Assembly: GCA_023441625.1 (NCBI GenBank)
Contig: JAEZOA010000017.1
Location: 1-64,000, forward strand
Direction: 5' to 3'
From: Bacillota bacterium
GTDB taxonomy: Bacteria; Bacillota; Clostridia; Acetivibrionales; DSM-1351
DNA: 64,000 bases
Positions 1 through 8,816 of the stretch are shown here, in pieces; the stretch's first letter is position 1; each line of letters starts with the position of its first letter. The notes below the pieces were generated by a model. It had not been told where the DNA came from, made no database searches, and saw only the letters and a list, made by a program, of their open reading frames with translations. A program made the translations under genes and the position numbers.

Positions 1-119
1 CCTTCAGCTTCCTTCGGATTCCTCGTCGCCGAGGACACCCTTGCTATTGGCTAACGGTTGGCACTATCAACCCCCGTATCGGACTTTCACCGACGGGAAA
101 GCGCCCATGCTGGGCGCAC
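1..119 (-). mobile_element. Group II intron, 5' end (domain I), truncated by the window edge
   Basis: On the minus strand the sequence opens with GTGCGCCC at 119 and carries stretches typical of bacterial group II intron domain I: GGTGAAAGTCCG, GTGCCAACCGTTAGCCAA, AAGGGTGTCC and GAGGAATCCGAAGGAAGC. The rest of the ribozyme, and any reverse transcriptase, lies beyond position 1. The 5' splice site falls two bases after the T-tract of the rplS terminator. Insertion behind an intrinsic terminator is known for some bacterial group II introns (class C in particular); the class here is not assigned. Recognised by motif similarity only. Confidence 0.8.
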
Positions 120-180
120 ATAAAAAACCCAGAGGTGAGATACCTCTGGGTTTTCTGCCTGTGCGCCAAGCTGGGCGCTT
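100..180. repeat. 20-bp inverted repeats flanking the rplS terminator
   Basis: On the plus strand 161-180 reads GTGCGCCAAGCTGGGCGCTT. The minus-strand intron start (119 down to about 99) reads almost the same. The rplS terminator therefore sits between two inverted copies of an intron-5'-end-like sequence, each itself able to form a GCGCC/GGGCGC hairpin. Whether the right-hand copy is an old intron fragment or an unrelated hairpin cannot be decided here. Confidence 0.6.
122..154 (-). terminator. Rho-independent terminator of rplS
   Basis: An AACCCAGAGGT / ACCTCTGGGTT stem is followed on the minus strand by a run of T, about 32 bases after the rplS stop codon. Confidence 0.9.
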
Positions 181-185
181 AATTC

Positions 186-536
186 TTATTTACTGACAAG
201 TTTTTCCTTAATCTTAGCAGCCTTACCAACTCTATCACGTAGATAATAAAGCTTAGCTCTTCTAACAACACCTTTTCTAACAACATCGATATGGTCGATT
301 CTTGGTGAGTTAACAGGGAAAATTCTTTCAACTCCAACACCGTAAGATACTCTTCTTACTGTAAAAGTCTCCTTTAATCCAGAACCCTTTAAAGCTATAA
401 CAGTTCCTTCGAATATCTGAATTCTTTCCCTTGTTCCTTCTATAATCTTAGCATGAACCTTAATATAATCTCCAATAGCCAACTTAGGAATATCGGTTCT
501 TATTTGTTCACTTTCAAGTGATTTTAATATATCCAT
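186..536 (-). CDS. rplS: 50S ribosomal protein L19
   Basis: The 116-residue protein is full length for L19, a large-subunit protein at the 30S-50S interface. It contains the conserved GDYIKVHAKIIEG, RIQIFEGTVIAL, FTVRR and RRAKLYYLR segments. A GGAGGAGG ribosome-binding site precedes the ATG. In most Firmicutes rplS directly follows trmD; here trmD lies 19.5 kb upstream on the same strand. The gene has its own promoter, leader and terminator, so it can be expressed independently of the interrupted operon. Confidence 0.97.
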   Translation of the reverse strand: MDILKSLESEQIRTDIPKLAIGDYIKVHAKIIEGTRERIQIFEGTVIALKGSGLKETFTVRRVSYGVGVERIFPVNSPRIDHIDVVRKGVVRRAKLYYLRDRVGKAAKIKEKLVSK

Positions 537-544
537 TTAAAATT

Positions 545-642
545 CCTCCTCCCTCTCCTAGATGTTCGTGCATCAAAAGTGCAGAGGACCATCCGTATTA
601 CACACGCAAAGTATTATAACATAGTTATTTCTATATTGTAAA
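545..642 (-). promoter_or_regulatory. rplS promoter and probable L19 leader RNA
   Basis: The minus strand shows TTTACA (637-642), an 18-base spacer and TATAAT (613-618). The transcript then carries GGATGGTCCTCTGCAC, a TGCACGAACATC segment and the AGGAGAGGGAGGAGG site. Both position and sequence resemble the L19 leader of low-GC Gram-positives, a structure proposed to let L19 repress its own mRNA. Assigned by resemblance, without a covariance search. Confidence 0.6.
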
Positions 643-723
643 GAAAAACTTAAAATTTCACCAAAATACTTAAACGAAAAAGTAAATTCCACCCTAACTA
701 TCAAAGTTATATCTTAAATAATT

Positions 724-2001
724 CTATTTTATTACTGTCATACCACCCATGTATGGTTGTAATGCAACTGGAATATTAACTGAGCCGTCCATATTTAAGT
801 TATTCTCTAAAAATGCAATTAACATTCGAGGAGGTGCAACAACGGTATTGTTTAAGGTATGAGCATAATACTTACCAGACTTACCATCTACACGAATTTT
901 AAGACGACGCGCCTGTGCATCACCTAAGTTGGAACAACTTCCTATTTCAAAGTACTTTTTCTGTCTTGGAGACCAAGCTTCTACATCTACTGATTTTACC
1001 TTTAAATCCGCTAAATCACCCGAGCAGCATTCTAGAGTTCTTACAGGAATATCTAATGTTCTGAATAAGTCTACTGTGTTTTGCCACATTTTATCATACC
1101 ACATCATACTATCTTCTGGTTCACATACAACAATCATTTCCTGCTTTTCAAATTGATGAATTCTGTATACTCCTCTTTCTTCTATACCATGAGCTCCCTT
1201 TTCTTTTCTAAAACAAGGAGAATAACTGGTCAATGTCTGTGGTAACGATTCTTCTGGTAATATAGTATCTATAAATTTACCAATCATAGAATGTTCACTG
1301 GTTCCAATTAAATACAAATCTTCTCCTTCAATTTTATACATCATAGACTCCATCTCTGCAAAGCTCATTACACCTGTTACAACTTCACTTCGTATCATAA
1401 ATGGAGGAATACAGTAGGTAAATCCTCTATCTATCATAAAGTCCCTAGCATAAGAAATAACTGCAGAATGAAGCCTTGCGATGTTCCCCATTAAGTAATA
1501 AAACCCATTACCAGCAACTTTTCTAGCACTTTCCAAATCAATTCCGCTTAATTTCTCCATAATATCAGTATGATATGGAATCTCAAAATCAGGTACAACT
1601 GGTTCACCATATCGTTGAACTTCAACATTCTCACTATCATCCTTACCTATTGGAACACTCGGATCAATTATATTTGGAATAACAAGCATAATATCTCTTA
1701 TTTTGCTTTCTAGTTGGTTTTCCATAATTTCTAGCTCAGCTAAACGCTCTGAGTTCGCAGTAACTTGTTTTTTTAGTGCTTCAGCCTCTTCCTTCTTACC
1801 CTGAGCCATTAATGCACCGATATTTTTTGATATTTTATTTCTATCTGCTCTTAAAGCTTCGGCCTCTTGTTTTGTATTTCTTTGTTCAATATCTAGGGCT
1901 ATTACTTCATCCACCAAACCCAACTTTTTATCTTGAAACTTATTCCTTATGTTTTGTTTTACAATTTCAGTATTCTCCCTTAAGAATTTCAAATCTAACA
2001 T
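724..2001 (-). CDS. serS: Serine--tRNA ligase
   Basis: Class II synthetase that charges tRNA-Ser in the cytosol. At 425 residues it is full length. The first ~110 residues form the helical tRNA-binding arm, rich in Lys, Glu and Gln. Class II motif 2 appears as CFRKEKGAHG, and the C-terminal part has the conserved NNTVVAPPR-type motif 3 region. AGGAGG lies nine bases before the ATG. The gene stands alone behind a T-box leader, so it is induced when uncharged tRNA-Ser accumulates. Confidence 0.97.
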   Translation of the reverse strand: MLDLKFLRENTEIVKQNIRNKFQDKKLGLVDEVIALDIEQRNTKQEAEALRADRNKISKNIGALMAQGKKEEAEALKKQVTANSERLAELEIMENQLESKIRDIMLVIPNIIDPSVPIGKDDSENVEVQRYGEPVVPDFEIPYHTDIMEKLSGIDLESARKVAGNGFYYLMGNIARLHSAVISYARDFMIDRGFTYCIPPFMIRSEVVTGVMSFAEMESMMYKIEGEDLYLIGTSEHSMIGKFIDTILPEESLPQTLTSYSPCFRKEKGAHGIEERGVYRIHQFEKQEMIVVCEPEDSMMWYDKMWQNTVDLFRTLDIPVRTLECCSGDLADLKVKSVDVEAWSPRQKKYFEIGSCSNLGDAQARRLKIRVDGKSGKYYAHTLNNTVVAPPRMLIAFLENNLNMDGSVNIPVALQPYMGGMTVIK

Positions 2002-2044
2002 ATGCCTTTTCCTCCTAAATAATATAATAATAGTATTGCTATTA

Positions 2045-2295
2045 ATTAAAATAAAAAAACCTTCTATCCCATATATTTAATGAGACGGAAGGAATCCGTG
2101 TTGCCACTCAAATTGCTAGTATATATAAAACTAGCCACTCTTTAGTATGATAAAGGATACTAACCTTTCGATTCATCACCGACAGCTCAAAAGTGGAAAG
2201 ATTAAGTCTTTCACCGATTCTCACCAACCATCGGCTCTCTGAAGAAATTCATAAATCGTAGCTTTTTTAATAACTGTTTATTGATATTAATTTTG
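2045..2295 (-). promoter_or_regulatory. T-box riboswitch (serine) upstream of serS
   Basis: The minus strand has the T-box layout. A Stem I base pairs CGATTTAT with ATGAATCG, and a GAGAGCCGATGG segment follows. The T-box bulge TGGCAACACGG lies at 2096-2106. A CCTTCCGTCTCA / GGGATAGAAGG terminator with seven T lies at 2053-2092. The expected specifier is a Ser codon; UCG (or AGC) in GAGCTGTCGGTG on the 3' side of Stem I is a candidate that I could not fix by eye. Binding of uncharged tRNA-Ser would favour the antiterminator. Confidence 0.93.
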
Positions 2296-2304
2296 CGTAT
2301 TAAC

Positions 2305-2333
2305 ATTATATATATATTATTTATAATTTTCAA
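2305..2333 (-). promoter_or_regulatory. Promoter of the serS T-box transcript
   Basis: TTGAAA at 2328-2333 and TATAAT at 2305-2310 are separated by 17 bases, and the expected transcription start lies just ahead of Stem I. The stretch 2334-2520 shows no other structure I can name. Confidence 0.75.
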
Positions 2334-2531
2334 GTAAAGATTTATAAGCAATTTATTTTATCTGCTTTGCCTCTGCTTTGGCGCAATTGGATTAAGCTTT
2401 ATATATGGAGGAAGTAAAACAAAGGCTCTGTATATTTAGTCACAATTGACAATCTATAATCTAAGGAATATAATAATACTATAATTATTTTACATATATA
2501 TTTACTATGTTTTAGCTGACTAGTTAACTAG

Positions 2532-2572
2532 AGGCAGAGATGTATTGGCAACTAAGCAATACGTCTCTGCCT
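2532..2572 (+). other. Strong hairpin in the copA leader
   Basis: AGGCAGAGA-T-GTATTG pairs with CAATAC-G-TCTCTGCCT around a ten-base loop. It is followed by TTATTTAAAT rather than a clean T-tract, so it is either a weak terminator or a leader structure 60 bases before copA. No CsoR or CopY operator was recognised. Confidence 0.5.
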
Positions 2573-2580
2573 TATTTAAA

Positions 2581-2617
2581 TAACATAAGCAATGTTGGCT
2601 AACCAACTTGCATTTTT
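2581..2617 (+). repeat. Dispersed palindromic repeat, copy 1
   Basis: TTAACATAAGCAATGTTGG followed by CTAACCAACTTGCATT, just ahead of the copA ribosome-binding site. The core GTTGG/CCAAC stays palindromic although the loop differs from the other copies (CTAA instead of CTTG). Other copies lie at 9901, 29938, 34482 and 48041. Confidence 0.8.
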
Positions 2618-2635
2618 TAGAGGTGGTGACTTGTA

Positions 2636-4930
2636 ATGGAAAGTTCGGTTTTGAAGATTTTTGGAATGACCTGTACTCTATGTTCAATTTTAATTGAATC
2701 AAGACTAAAAGCTTTGGAAGGAGTTAATAGTATAGCTGTTAGCTATGCAGCTGAAAAAGCTATCGTTAAGTTTGATAGTAAAATAGTCAATCTAGACTCA
2801 ATAAAAAAAGTAATCGAACAGCTTGGTTTTTCAGTAGCAGAAAAGGATAGAGAAGATATTTGCAGTAAAGAAAAAAAGTCCGAACAGGAAAAATTAAAGA
2901 AACTTCTTATTATTTCATCGGTATTAACCCTTCCCTTGCTTTTAGCAATGATACTTGGTGGATTAGGCTTTTGTCATGATTACTTTTTCCCTGATGCCCA
3001 AAGGTCAACCTTTGCTTATGTTCTTGACTATTTAAGGTTCAAAGCAAGGTTACTTCATGATTGGCGCTTGCAATTAGCTTTAGCTACCCCAGTTCAATTT
3101 ATTATAGGCTTTAAATTCTATAAAAGCGCTTTTTATTCTCTCCGTTGGCGCAAGATTACCATGGATTTGCTTGTGGTGATTGGATCATCTGCCGCTTACC
3201 TTTACAGCTTGTATACATCTATCTATGATAGTAATTTGATTGCATCTGGAATGAAAAACATATATTTTGAAGCATCGTCTGTAATTATTACCTTCGTGCT
3301 TTTGGGTAAATATTTAGAGGCATTGTCTAAAAAAAGAACTTCTTCCGCAATTCAAAGTCTACTTGCATTAAGACCACAGGCTGCCACCGTTTTAAGAGAT
3401 AAAAAAGAGGTGCAAATCCCTATTGATGAAGTAGTAGTTGGTGATATTGTAATAGTTAGGCCTGGTGATAAAATTCCTGTTGATGGAATTATTCTTGAAG
3501 GCTACTCAGCAGTAGATGAATCAATGCTTACTGGAGAGAGCCTTCCAATTGACAAAAAAGAAACTGATACTGTAACTGGGGCTTCAATAAATAAGTATGG
3601 TAGTTTTAAATTCAGAGCAACTAAGGTTGGAAGTGACACCTTTTTGGCCCAAGTAATAAAAGTGACCGAAGAGGCCCAGAGCACAAGGGCTCCTATTCAA
3701 AAAATTGCTGATAAGGTTTGTGCTTACTTCATTCCAGCTGTAATTTCAATTGCTATTATTACTTTTCTTGTATGGTTTTTCATTATATTTGATCATAATT
3801 TCTTTTTAATTGATAAGCCAATAATATATGCTGTAGCTGTTATTGTAGTATCGTGTCCATGCGCGCTTGGTCTTGCAACACCTACAGCAATCATGGTAGG
3901 TCTTGGAATAGGTACAAAAAGTGGTATTTTAATTAAAACAGGTGAGGCCTTAGAAAGGGCTTACAAAATTGATACTGTTGTTTTTGACAAAACTGGCACC
4001 TTAACAACCGGGAAAATGAAGTTATCACATTGTATTTTACTTAGTGGCACAAAACAAAGCTACAGCAAGGATTACGTACTAAATATAGCTGCAAATGCAG
4101 AAAGTAGATCTGAGCACCCTATTGGTCAAGCAATTTATCTCTCAGTATCCACCCTAGATGCTTTTGTTGAAACCGAGCCAGAAGCTTTTACTACAATACC
4201 TGGTAAAGGAATTATGTCTAAGGTCGATGGAAAACAGATATTTATTGGTTCAGCTGCTTTTCTACAAGAAAATGGAATAGAAGTAAACATACCAGATGAT
4301 ATAATGGTACCCCTACATAATGAAGGAAAGATTGTAGTATTAATGACTATTAATAACGAAGTTTATGCTATATTAGCATTAACTGACGAAGTAAAAGAAA
4401 ATGCAAATGATGTAGTACGTAAGCTGAGCAATATAGGAATTGACGTTGTGATGTTAACTGGTGATAACTACAGAACAGCGTGTAGTGTTGCCAACAAACT
4501 TGGTATAAAAAATATAATAGCAGAAGTATTGCCTGAAAAAAAATCTCAAGTTATAAATTCCATCAAAAGTACTGGAAAGGTGGTTGCAATGGTTGGAGAT
4601 GGTATAAATGATGCTCCTGCGCTTGCCACTGCAGATGTAGGATTTTCAATTCACTCAGGAACTGATGTAGCTATTGAAACAGCTGATATTGTATTACTAA
4701 ATGACAACCTTATGTCAATACCTTATGCTATTGAACTTTCCAAAAAAACAATAAGAAAAATTAAGCAAAATCTTTTTTGGGCATTCATATATAATGCCAT
4801 CGGTATTCCTTTTGCGGCAACGGGAAATCTAAGCCCAGTTGTAGCATCTGCTGCAATGGCCTTAAGTTCAGTTTCAGTTGTAATGAATTCATTACTGCTA
4901 TTTAGAAGCATAAAGAAAACTTCAGCTTAA
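2636..4930 (+). CDS. copA: Copper-exporting P1B-type ATPase
   Basis: A 764-residue CPx-type pump that uses ATP to move Cu(I) out across the membrane. It has one N-terminal metal-binding domain (GMTCTLCS, Cys13 and Cys16), a TGES actuator loop near residue 299, the CPC metal site at Cys407-Pro-Cys409, and the phosphorylation motif DKTGT at Asp451. SEHPIGQA and GDGINDAPA complete the nucleotide-binding part. The RBS AGGTGG precedes the ATG. It is the only plus-strand gene in the first 25 kb. It converges on an operon whose last genes encode a cupredoxin fusion and a Cys-rich secreted protein, which suggests shared copper biology. Confidence 0.93.
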   Translation: MESSVLKIFGMTCTLCSILIESRLKALEGVNSIAVSYAAEKAIVKFDSKIVNLDSIKKVIEQLGFSVAEKDREDICSKEKKSEQEKLKKLLIISSVLTLPLLLAMILGGLGFCHDYFFPDAQRSTFAYVLDYLRFKARLLHDWRLQLALATPVQFIIGFKFYKSAFYSLRWRKITMDLLVVIGSSAAYLYSLYTSIYDSNLIASGMKNIYFEASSVIITFVLLGKYLEALSKKRTSSAIQSLLALRPQAATVLRDKKEVQIPIDEVVVGDIVIVRPGDKIPVDGIILEGYSAVDESMLTGESLPIDKKETDTVTGASINKYGSFKFRATKVGSDTFLAQVIKVTEEAQSTRAPIQKIADKVCAYFIPAVISIAIITFLVWFFIIFDHNFFLIDKPIIYAVAVIVVSCPCALGLATPTAIMVGLGIGTKSGILIKTGEALERAYKIDTVVFDKTGTLTTGKMKLSHCILLSGTKQSYSKDYVLNIAANAESRSEHPIGQAIYLSVSTLDAFVETEPEAFTTIPGKGIMSKVDGKQIFIGSAAFLQENGIEVNIPDDIMVPLHNEGKIVVLMTINNEVYAILALTDEVKENANDVVRKLSNIGIDVVMLTGDNYRTACSVANKLGIKNIIAEVLPEKKSQVINSIKSTGKVVAMVGDGINDAPALATADVGFSIHSGTDVAIETADIVLLNDNLMSIPYAIELSKKTIRKIKQNLFWAFIYNAIGIPFAATGNLSPVVASAAMALSSVSVVMNSLLLFRSIKKTSA

Positions 4931-4954
4931 TTTTTTATTTTAGCTGAAGTTTTC
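4915..4954. terminator. Terminator overlapping the copA stop codon
   Basis: GAAAACTTCAGCT pairs with AGCTGAAGTTTTC around an AT-rich loop. The 5' arm lies inside the last codons of copA. It is symmetrical enough to stop transcripts from both sides. Confidence 0.7.
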
Positions 4955-5044
4955 ACTTTTAATTATTTACTTTAATTCGTCTAAATCCTTATTTGGCTGT
5001 AATTGATTTGACTAAAGTCAATTACGGTTGTATTCAGGAGACTT

Positions 5045-5695
5045 TCAGTCTAAAGTAATTGACTTGACTTTAATTATATTCCCATCTAAGGTGCCTTTAA
5101 CAATTATTGCAGGTACCTTCTTTTCCTTTGTCTTATCTACAATATTTTCCTTGGCAAGTTTATGTCCATTTTCATCGAATTTAAAGTATTTATAAGTCCC
5201 GTCGGTTTGCTTTATTGAAATACCATAACCACTTGCCTCACAGTGTGGACATTTCAAACACTTTGAACTCATTGCAGTTGGATCCTCAAGGTTTGGACTA
5301 CAATCTGAATCTCCTAACCAGCCAGTAAAAGTTTGCTCTGTTTCAGCTTTTGTCTCCTTTTTAACTACTGAGATAACTTGTAAAACATTCTTTTTTATAG
5401 TTCCATTAACAGTAATCTCTGTTCCAACTTTGATTTCTTTCTTGGTCACTAAGCTTTTTGCTAATTTTTGTCCCTTGGTATCAAATGCCACAAACTTTTT
5501 TGTTCCATCCTTTTGCTTAATATCAATACCATACTTATTACTTTTTAATTTTAACGGGCCGTTATATATGTATCCTGCCACTTTAACCTTTTCAGTATTT
5601 GTTTTTTCAGCTGCATTTACTTGAATATAGGTAGTACTTGAAAATAATAGTGTCAGTATAAGAATAGCCAGTATGATTATTTTACTATTTTTCAT
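5045..5695 (-). CDS. Secreted protein with two homologous repeats and a Cys-rich linker, function unknown
   Basis: The 216-residue protein begins with a signal peptide (basic MKNSK, about 20 hydrophobic residues, cleavage near VNAAEK). Two related segments follow: YGIDIKQKDGTKKFVAFDT and YGISIKQTDGTYKYFKFDE, each ending in a GxKLA-type motif. Between them lies a Cys-rich stretch with CLKCPHC plus an earlier Cys. I do not recognise the family. It is the last gene of the run below the sulfonate transporter, 24 bases after the cupredoxin gene, and converges on copA. Metal binding or redox work outside the membrane is plausible but inferred. Confidence 0.75.
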   Translation of the reverse strand: MKNSKIIILAILILTLLFSSTTYIQVNAAEKTNTEKVKVAGYIYNGPLKLKSNKYGIDIKQKDGTKKFVAFDTKGQKLAKSLVTKKEIKVGTEITVNGTIKKNVLQVISVVKKETKAETEQTFTGWLGDSDCSPNLEDPTAMSSKCLKCPHCEASGYGISIKQTDGTYKYFKFDENGHKLAKENIVDKTKEKKVPAIIVKGTLDGNIIKVKSITLD

Positions 5696-5719
5696 TTTAA
5701 AATCCCCCTCACATAATTT

Positions 5720-6763
5720 TTAGTCAACAACCTTAATCTTGCTTTTTATCATTCCCATCCAACAGGTGTAAATTATCTCGCCTGTCTCAGTTGGTGTGAA
5801 TTCAATAAAATTATCACCAACAAATAATTTTTTTTCTAGCTTTAGCTTAGGTATAACTATTTCATTATTACAATCATTTAAATTATCTTCACTTGCTTTT
5901 AAATTCCATTTAACTAGAATGCCCTTTTTTACTATGATAGCTGGGTACTCATATGATTTTAATTCTGTGTTTATAATTTGAATACTTATAATCTCCTGTG
6001 ATTCCTTTTGGTTGTAATCAATATTCTGATACTTGGAAGCACTAAAGACAGGAATATTAATATCTACACCTGCCAAAGCCAAGCCTCTTCCAAACATTGC
6101 AACCCCTAGTAAAAGAACAATTACTGCACTTAACCTTGTAACAAGTTTTGTATATTTTCTGTTAATTGCGCTGTTAATTAACCCGAATGCGAAAAGTACT
6201 GGAACTGTTCCTAAAGAAAAAACAAATGCCGAGGTTGCACCAATAAAAATGCTTTTTGTACCAAGCGCATATAACTGGACCATTTGCAGTGGACCACATG
6301 GCATGAGTCCGCTCAAAAGTCCAATAATAAGGTTACTATTGTATTTTCCTCCAAAAATCCTTTTGGCAAATACTGCAGGCATTCTAAAATTAAACCATCT
6401 GAAAGCTTTAAAGATGTTTAAGTATTTTACAGCCAATATAACCATAAAAATTCCGCCTAGGATTGGAACTGCCCCCTTCCAAATACCAGTAAATTTTACG
6501 GCATGACCTAGGCTTCCAGCTATTGCTCCTATAGTTGTATAAGAGATAATTCGACCTAAATTGTATGTAATAGAAGATGATACCTCTTTACTTCTGATGC
6601 TATTGGATATTACAATTCCACCGCACATACCCATGCAATGAAATGAAGTCAGCAGCCCAAATAAAAATATCAAACCAAGCCCAACCTTATCCCCAAGATT
6701 GGGGAGGTATTCTAATGTTGCAAGATTTTTAAATATTTCAAATAAATGTGATAAATGCTCCAT
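5720..6763 (-). CDS. UreH/DsbD-like membrane protein fused to a C-terminal cupredoxin domain
   Basis: The first ~230 residues form several membrane helices with the motif FHCMGMCGG near residue 43 and GLMPCGPLQ, as in the TauE/SafE-like, UreH-type transporter family. The last ~100 residues form an extracytoplasmic cupredoxin-like domain ending EIIYTCWMGM, where Cys and Met could bind copper. The family is associated with metal handling and thiol export. It starts 28 bases after the sulfonate-type ATPase and is probably co-transcribed with it. Whether it serves copper or sulfur chemistry is open. Confidence 0.78.
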   Translation of the reverse strand: MEHLSHLFEIFKNLATLEYLPNLGDKVGLGLIFLFGLLTSFHCMGMCGGIVISNSIRSKEVSSSITYNLGRIISYTTIGAIAGSLGHAVKFTGIWKGAVPILGGIFMVILAVKYLNIFKAFRWFNFRMPAVFAKRIFGGKYNSNLIIGLLSGLMPCGPLQMVQLYALGTKSIFIGATSAFVFSLGTVPVLFAFGLINSAINRKYTKLVTRLSAVIVLLLGVAMFGRGLALAGVDINIPVFSASKYQNIDYNQKESQEIISIQIINTELKSYEYPAIIVKKGILVKWNLKASEDNLNDCNNEIVIPKLKLEKKLFVGDNFIEFTPTETGEIIYTCWMGMIKSKIKVVD

Positions 6764-6790
6764 TTTTCTACCTCATAATAAAAATTTGTA

Positions 6791-7591
6791 TTACAAATAG
6801 TAATCAAGTTGTACTTTTTTGCTTACTAAATGAAGTCTTTCAAGTATATCCGAGCGTAATGCAATAAATTCTTCACTATTTCTCACTCTTGGTCTTTTTA
6901 ACTTTACTTCAATAATACTCTCTATTTTCCCAGGTCTAGGTGTCATAATAACTATTCTGTCGCTAAGATACACCGCTTCATCTACGTCATGGGTAACAAG
7001 AATTGTTGTAGTACCTCTTTCATTCCAAAGCTCCAATAGCTTATCCTGTAAATCAAATCGGGTAAACGAATCCAAGGCGCCTAGAGGTTCATCAAGCAAA
7101 AGCACCTTAGGATCATTTATAAGTGCTCTTGCAAGAGATGCTCTCTGAGCCATACCACCAGATAACTGATGGGGATAAGACTTTTCAAATCCCTTTAGTC
7201 CTGATAACTCAATAAAATAAGCCACATCTCCCTTCTTCTCCTTATATATTCTTCTAGCTTTAAGGCCTGCTGCAATATTATTTTCGATATTTTCCCAAGG
7301 AAATAGGTTTGCGTGCTGAAACACATAGCCTCTTTCATAGTGAGTGCCTGAAATTTTTTTGTTATCAAGTAGGATTTCACCTGATTGTGCTTGATCTAAA
7401 CCAGCTATCAGCCTTAGGAGAGTTGTTTTTCCACACCCAGATGGACCAATGAGTGAAATAAACTCACCTGGTTTTACATTAATATTAATATCCTGTAGCG
7501 CTTCCGTTTCACTTCCGTTAGCATCTGTATAGGTTCTATTTATGCCATTTATAGAAATGAAACCTGTTTTCTCTATATTCCCTAATGTCAT
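6791..7591 (-). CDS. ABC transporter ATPase, sulfonate/taurine/nitrate type (SsuB/TauB-like)
   Basis: A 266-residue ATPase with Walker A GPSGCGKTT, signature LSGGMAQR, Walker B VLLLDEP and the switch histidine in LVTHDVDEA. The DEAVYLSDRIVIM segment is typical of the SsuB/TauB/NrtD group. Its start overlaps the stop of the permease gene by four bases (ATGA), so translation is coupled. The substrate cannot be read from the sequence. Its neighbours (metY and the Mar-like cluster) point to an organosulfur compound. Confidence 0.9.
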   Translation of the reverse strand: MTLGNIEKTGFISINGINRTYTDANGSETEALQDININVKPGEFISLIGPSGCGKTTLLRLIAGLDQAQSGEILLDNKKISGTHYERGYVFQHANLFPWENIENNIAAGLKARRIYKEKKGDVAYFIELSGLKGFEKSYPHQLSGGMAQRASLARALINDPKVLLLDEPLGALDSFTRFDLQDKLLELWNERGTTTILVTHDVDEAVYLSDRIVIMTPRPGKIESIIEVKLKRPRVRNSEEFIALRSDILERLHLVSKKVQLDYYL

Positions 7592-8688
7592 TTCAACAAC
7601 CCCTTTTGCCAGATTAATACTCTGTCTCTGATTTTAAAAATTATCGCCATTACTATTGAAAACACAATTGCCATCACAATTATTGAAGCATATACCTTTG
7701 CATAATTAGACCAGCTTTTGGCCCAATTAATATACCAACCCAGTCCGGCTTTTGCGCCAATAATTTCTGAAACCACTAAAGTTGCAAAGGAAATGCCTGT
7801 AGCTGTATAAATACCTGTAAATATTGAAGGCATAGCACCTGGAATAGCAATTTTAAAGATCAGAAATTTTTCTTTTGCACCTAAGGTCCTGGCTGCTTCA
7901 AAGTATGACTTCTGGATATTTGATATTCCCCCACAGGTCATGAATGCTACTGGAAACCAAACACAAAGAACTATTAAAAAAATCTGAGCATAAAAACTAG
8001 AAGGAAAAACAAACATTGATATGGGTATCCATGCAGTAGCAGGAATAACGCCAATAACTTTAATCACTGGAAATAGCCAGTAATACCATTGCCTATACCA
8101 GCCTATGAGTACTCCTGAAACCAAGCCTATAATGGTTCCAGTAGTAAATCCAATGATTAATAATCTCATAGAATAAAGAGTGCTTATAAGTAATGTATAT
8201 GCGTCCTCAACAATAACCTGTAGTATTTGTCCTAAACTAGGGAAAAATGGTAAGGGTAAATAATTTGATTTAGTAGTTAAACCGTCCCACAAAATCAATA
8301 TCAATCCTAATGCAAAGTAAAAACGAGCTTTATGGTAGTTTGTTTCTTTTATTTTATTGTATTTTCCTCCAAACCGTTCACTTAATAATGAAATAGTATT
8401 GCGAGCTAGAAAAAATACAATTATAGTAATAAGAAATATACGGTAGGGCTGTAAATTAACCTGCAGCTGTTTGGTAGGAATATAAATATTTAAAATTAAA
8501 GCACTAGCAAATGCCAGAACCTGCAGTATAGGCCAAACAACACGAGTTGGCAAGCCAACATTGTTTATGTTAATTAGTGTATTTATTCTCAAGTTTTTAT
8601 TACGTATAATGGAGTTTTTCTTGACTTTTGAATTTTCTTTTTCCTTTGACTCTACAAATTGTAGCTCAATTGCACTTTCTTCATTCAT
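7588..8688 (-). CDS. ABC transporter permease, sulfonate/taurine type (SsuC/TauC-like)
   Basis: About 366 residues, starting at the ATG behind GGAGGTCAGT; a start nine codons upstream has no RBS. The C-terminal ~250 residues are a standard binding-protein-dependent permease with the EAA loop (EAARTLGAKEKFLIFKIAIP). The N-terminal ~110 residues add a charged cytoplasmic stretch and extra helices, making the protein longer than the usual ~260 residues. It lies between the ATPase and the lipoprotein genes of the same importer. Confidence 0.88.
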   Translation of the reverse strand: MNEESAIELQFVESKEKENSKVKKNSIIRNKNLRINTLININNVGLPTRVVWPILQVLAFASALILNIYIPTKQLQVNLQPYRIFLITIIVFFLARNTISLLSERFGGKYNKIKETNYHKARFYFALGLILILWDGLTTKSNYLPLPFFPSLGQILQVIVEDAYTLLISTLYSMRLLIIGFTTGTIIGLVSGVLIGWYRQWYYWLFPVIKVIGVIPATAWIPISMFVFPSSFYAQIFLIVLCVWFPVAFMTCGGISNIQKSYFEAARTLGAKEKFLIFKIAIPGAMPSIFTGIYTATGISFATLVVSEIIGAKAGLGWYINWAKSWSNYAKVYASIIVMAIVFSIVMAIIFKIRDRVLIWQKGLLK

Positions 8689-8816
8689 ACTGACCTCCAA
8701 ACTTCTTAAATTCAACTTAAATATCTTTAAATTAAAGATATTTTTTGAATCAAGCCTTGATGCTTTAATATCACCAAGGCTTTTTAAGATACTTAGTTAT
8801 AATTAATTCCTAAATT

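Noticed and set aside
6033..6506. 157-residue plus-strand frame opposite the cupredoxin-fusion gene
   Set aside because: It is the complement of a membrane-protein gene with clear family motifs, lacks an RBS and has the biased composition expected of an antisense shadow.
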